Positions 63,348 to 64,000 of a stretch of 64,000 nt of DNA are shown in pieces. Position 1 is the stretch's first letter, and each line of letters begins with the position of its first letter. Made by a program: the position numbers and the translations under genes. Source of the stretch: Burkholderiales bacterium. Its GTDB lineage: Bacteria > Pseudomonadota > Gammaproteobacteria > Burkholderiales > Burkholderiaceae_A. The notes below the pieces were generated by a model that ran no database searches, was not told where the DNA came from, and saw only the letters and a list, made by a program, of their open reading frames with translations. The stretch spans positions 62,001-126,000 of the forward strand of contig JAIXOP010000015.1 of NCBI GenBank assembly GCA_027486725.1, in the 5' to 3' direction.

Positions 63348-64000
63348 GCACTGGCGCTGCCTCCGCAACGCTGCCTGTTGCTGGGGTTGGCCCTTCAGCA
63401 CCCACGGCTCCCGTGGGACCCGTGGCGCCGGTCGCGCGTGTGTCGCCGGTGGTCGCAAGGGGCGACGATGTCCACGCCGCCACAACCGCTCTGCCCAGCC
63501 GCTCAGTGCAGACCGATCTCTCTGCCGAAGCCCTCCGCTTCTCGGAAATTCTTGCCAAAATTCCGGCGGCCACCACCACCCTCGTCCGCGGGCTGGGCAT
63601 CGCGCCCACACTCACCATGCCCGGCTATCTGGTGCCCGCCAGCCGCACCCCACTGGTGCTGCCCAACACCGCAGTCGATGTCGATGGGATTGAGACAACG
63701 CTCCGGCAGCGACTCTCGCAGAGCGGGCTCTTCTATGAATCGCACCTGCGCAGTGCCGAATCCAGCCAGACGCCCTGGGAGAGCCTCGCTGCAGAGCCGC
63801 AGAATCGCCAGCCCTCGGAGGCCACCCTGCATCGCCTGGTCGCCCAGCAACTGGACCTTCAGCTTCTGGGCCGGCTCTCGGTCACCACGGAGGCCTGGCC
63901 TGGGGTCCCAGTGCAGTGGGTGATGGAGGAGGATGCCCGCCATGGAGATCACACCGAGGCCTCAGCCAACACCCAGGACGAGGGTGCCCCCCGGTGGCGA
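63344..64000 (+). CDS. fliK: FliK-family hook-length control protein (partial, 3' end outside window)
   Basis: 219 codons from the ATG at 63344 (overlapping the fliT stop) are open to the window end. After a Pro/Val/Ala-rich N-terminus, the segment ETTLRQRLSQSGLFYESHLRSAE and TPWESL, then LHRLVAQQLDLQLLGRLSV and GVPVQWVMEED, match the C-terminal-type FliK domain of betaproteobacteria, where similar FliK proteins follow fliT. FliK measures hook length and triggers the export switch through FlhB. The rest of the domain lies outside. Confidence 0.75.
   Translation, partial: MSTGAASATLPVAGVGPSAPTAPVGPVAPVARVSPVVARGDDVHAATTALPSRSVQTDLSAEALRFSEILAKIPAATTTLVRGLGIAPTLTMPGYLVPASRTPLVLPNTAVDVDGIETTLRQRLSQSGLFYESHLRSAESSQTPWESLAAEPQNRQPSEATLHRLVAQQLDLQLLGRLSVTTEAWPGVPVQWVMEEDARHGDHTEASANTQDEGAPRWR

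Overview
This is a high-GC stretch of a motile Gram-negative chromosome, most likely a betaproteobacterium of the Burkholderiales. The evidence is the flhDC-motAB-che-flhBAF-fliA order, the formate dehydrogenase operon with DUF3305/DUF3306 and TorD-type accessory genes, and the archaic (Csu-type) chaperone-usher pilus. I see no rRNA, tRNA, insertion sequence, prophage or CRISPR array.

Bases 1-16633 are a formate/molybdopterin block. On the minus strand, reading away from about 10985, lie an Mrp/ApbC ATPase, DUF3305, DUF3306, a poly-ferredoxin, a TorD-like chaperone, a small Tat-signal protein, the cysteine-type catalytic subunit FdhA, the iron-sulfur subunit FdhB, a 76-residue lipoprotein, the cytochrome b subunit FdhC, a clear terminator, and fdhD running off the left edge. 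Next come a regulator and the divergent tungstate ABC transporter tupB-tupC-tupA, then moeA and mobA. Oxyanion uptake, cofactor synthesis, sulfuration, chaperoning and the enzyme are thus side by side, which suggests a tungsten (or Mo/W) formate dehydrogenase facing the periplasm.

Bases 16.7-27.3 kb are metabolic and envelope genes: a GST-like protein, a membrane fatty-acid desaturase meeting tail-to-tail a cytochrome P450 that is co-transcribed with an acyl-CoA ligase, a DUF2799 lipoprotein, an amidase, a CNNM/CorC-type membrane protein, the transglycosylase MtgA, and a thioredoxin followed in the same frame by a CcdA/DsbD-type membrane protein.

Bases 27.3-32.9 kb hold a five-gene archaic chaperone-usher pilus operon. 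One subunit-like gene has a Gly/Ser tract built from a 12-bp tandem repeat, and the operon has an AT-rich control region with a long inverted repeat.

Bases 33-64 kb are flagellar and chemotaxis genes. Everything from fliA back to flhD is on the minus strand; fliC-flaG-fliD-fliS-fliT-fliK(partial) runs on the plus strand from a shared 524-bp AT-rich intergenic region. Oddities are an Aer-like receptor broken by an internal deletion, an FlhG remnant without a P-loop, a LuxR-type regulator whose receiver lacks the phospho-acceptor Asp, two CheA kinases without a P2 domain, two proteins with the CheZ catalytic motif, and a W/I-x-x-F ending on several chemotaxis proteins. The window ends inside a FliK-like gene.
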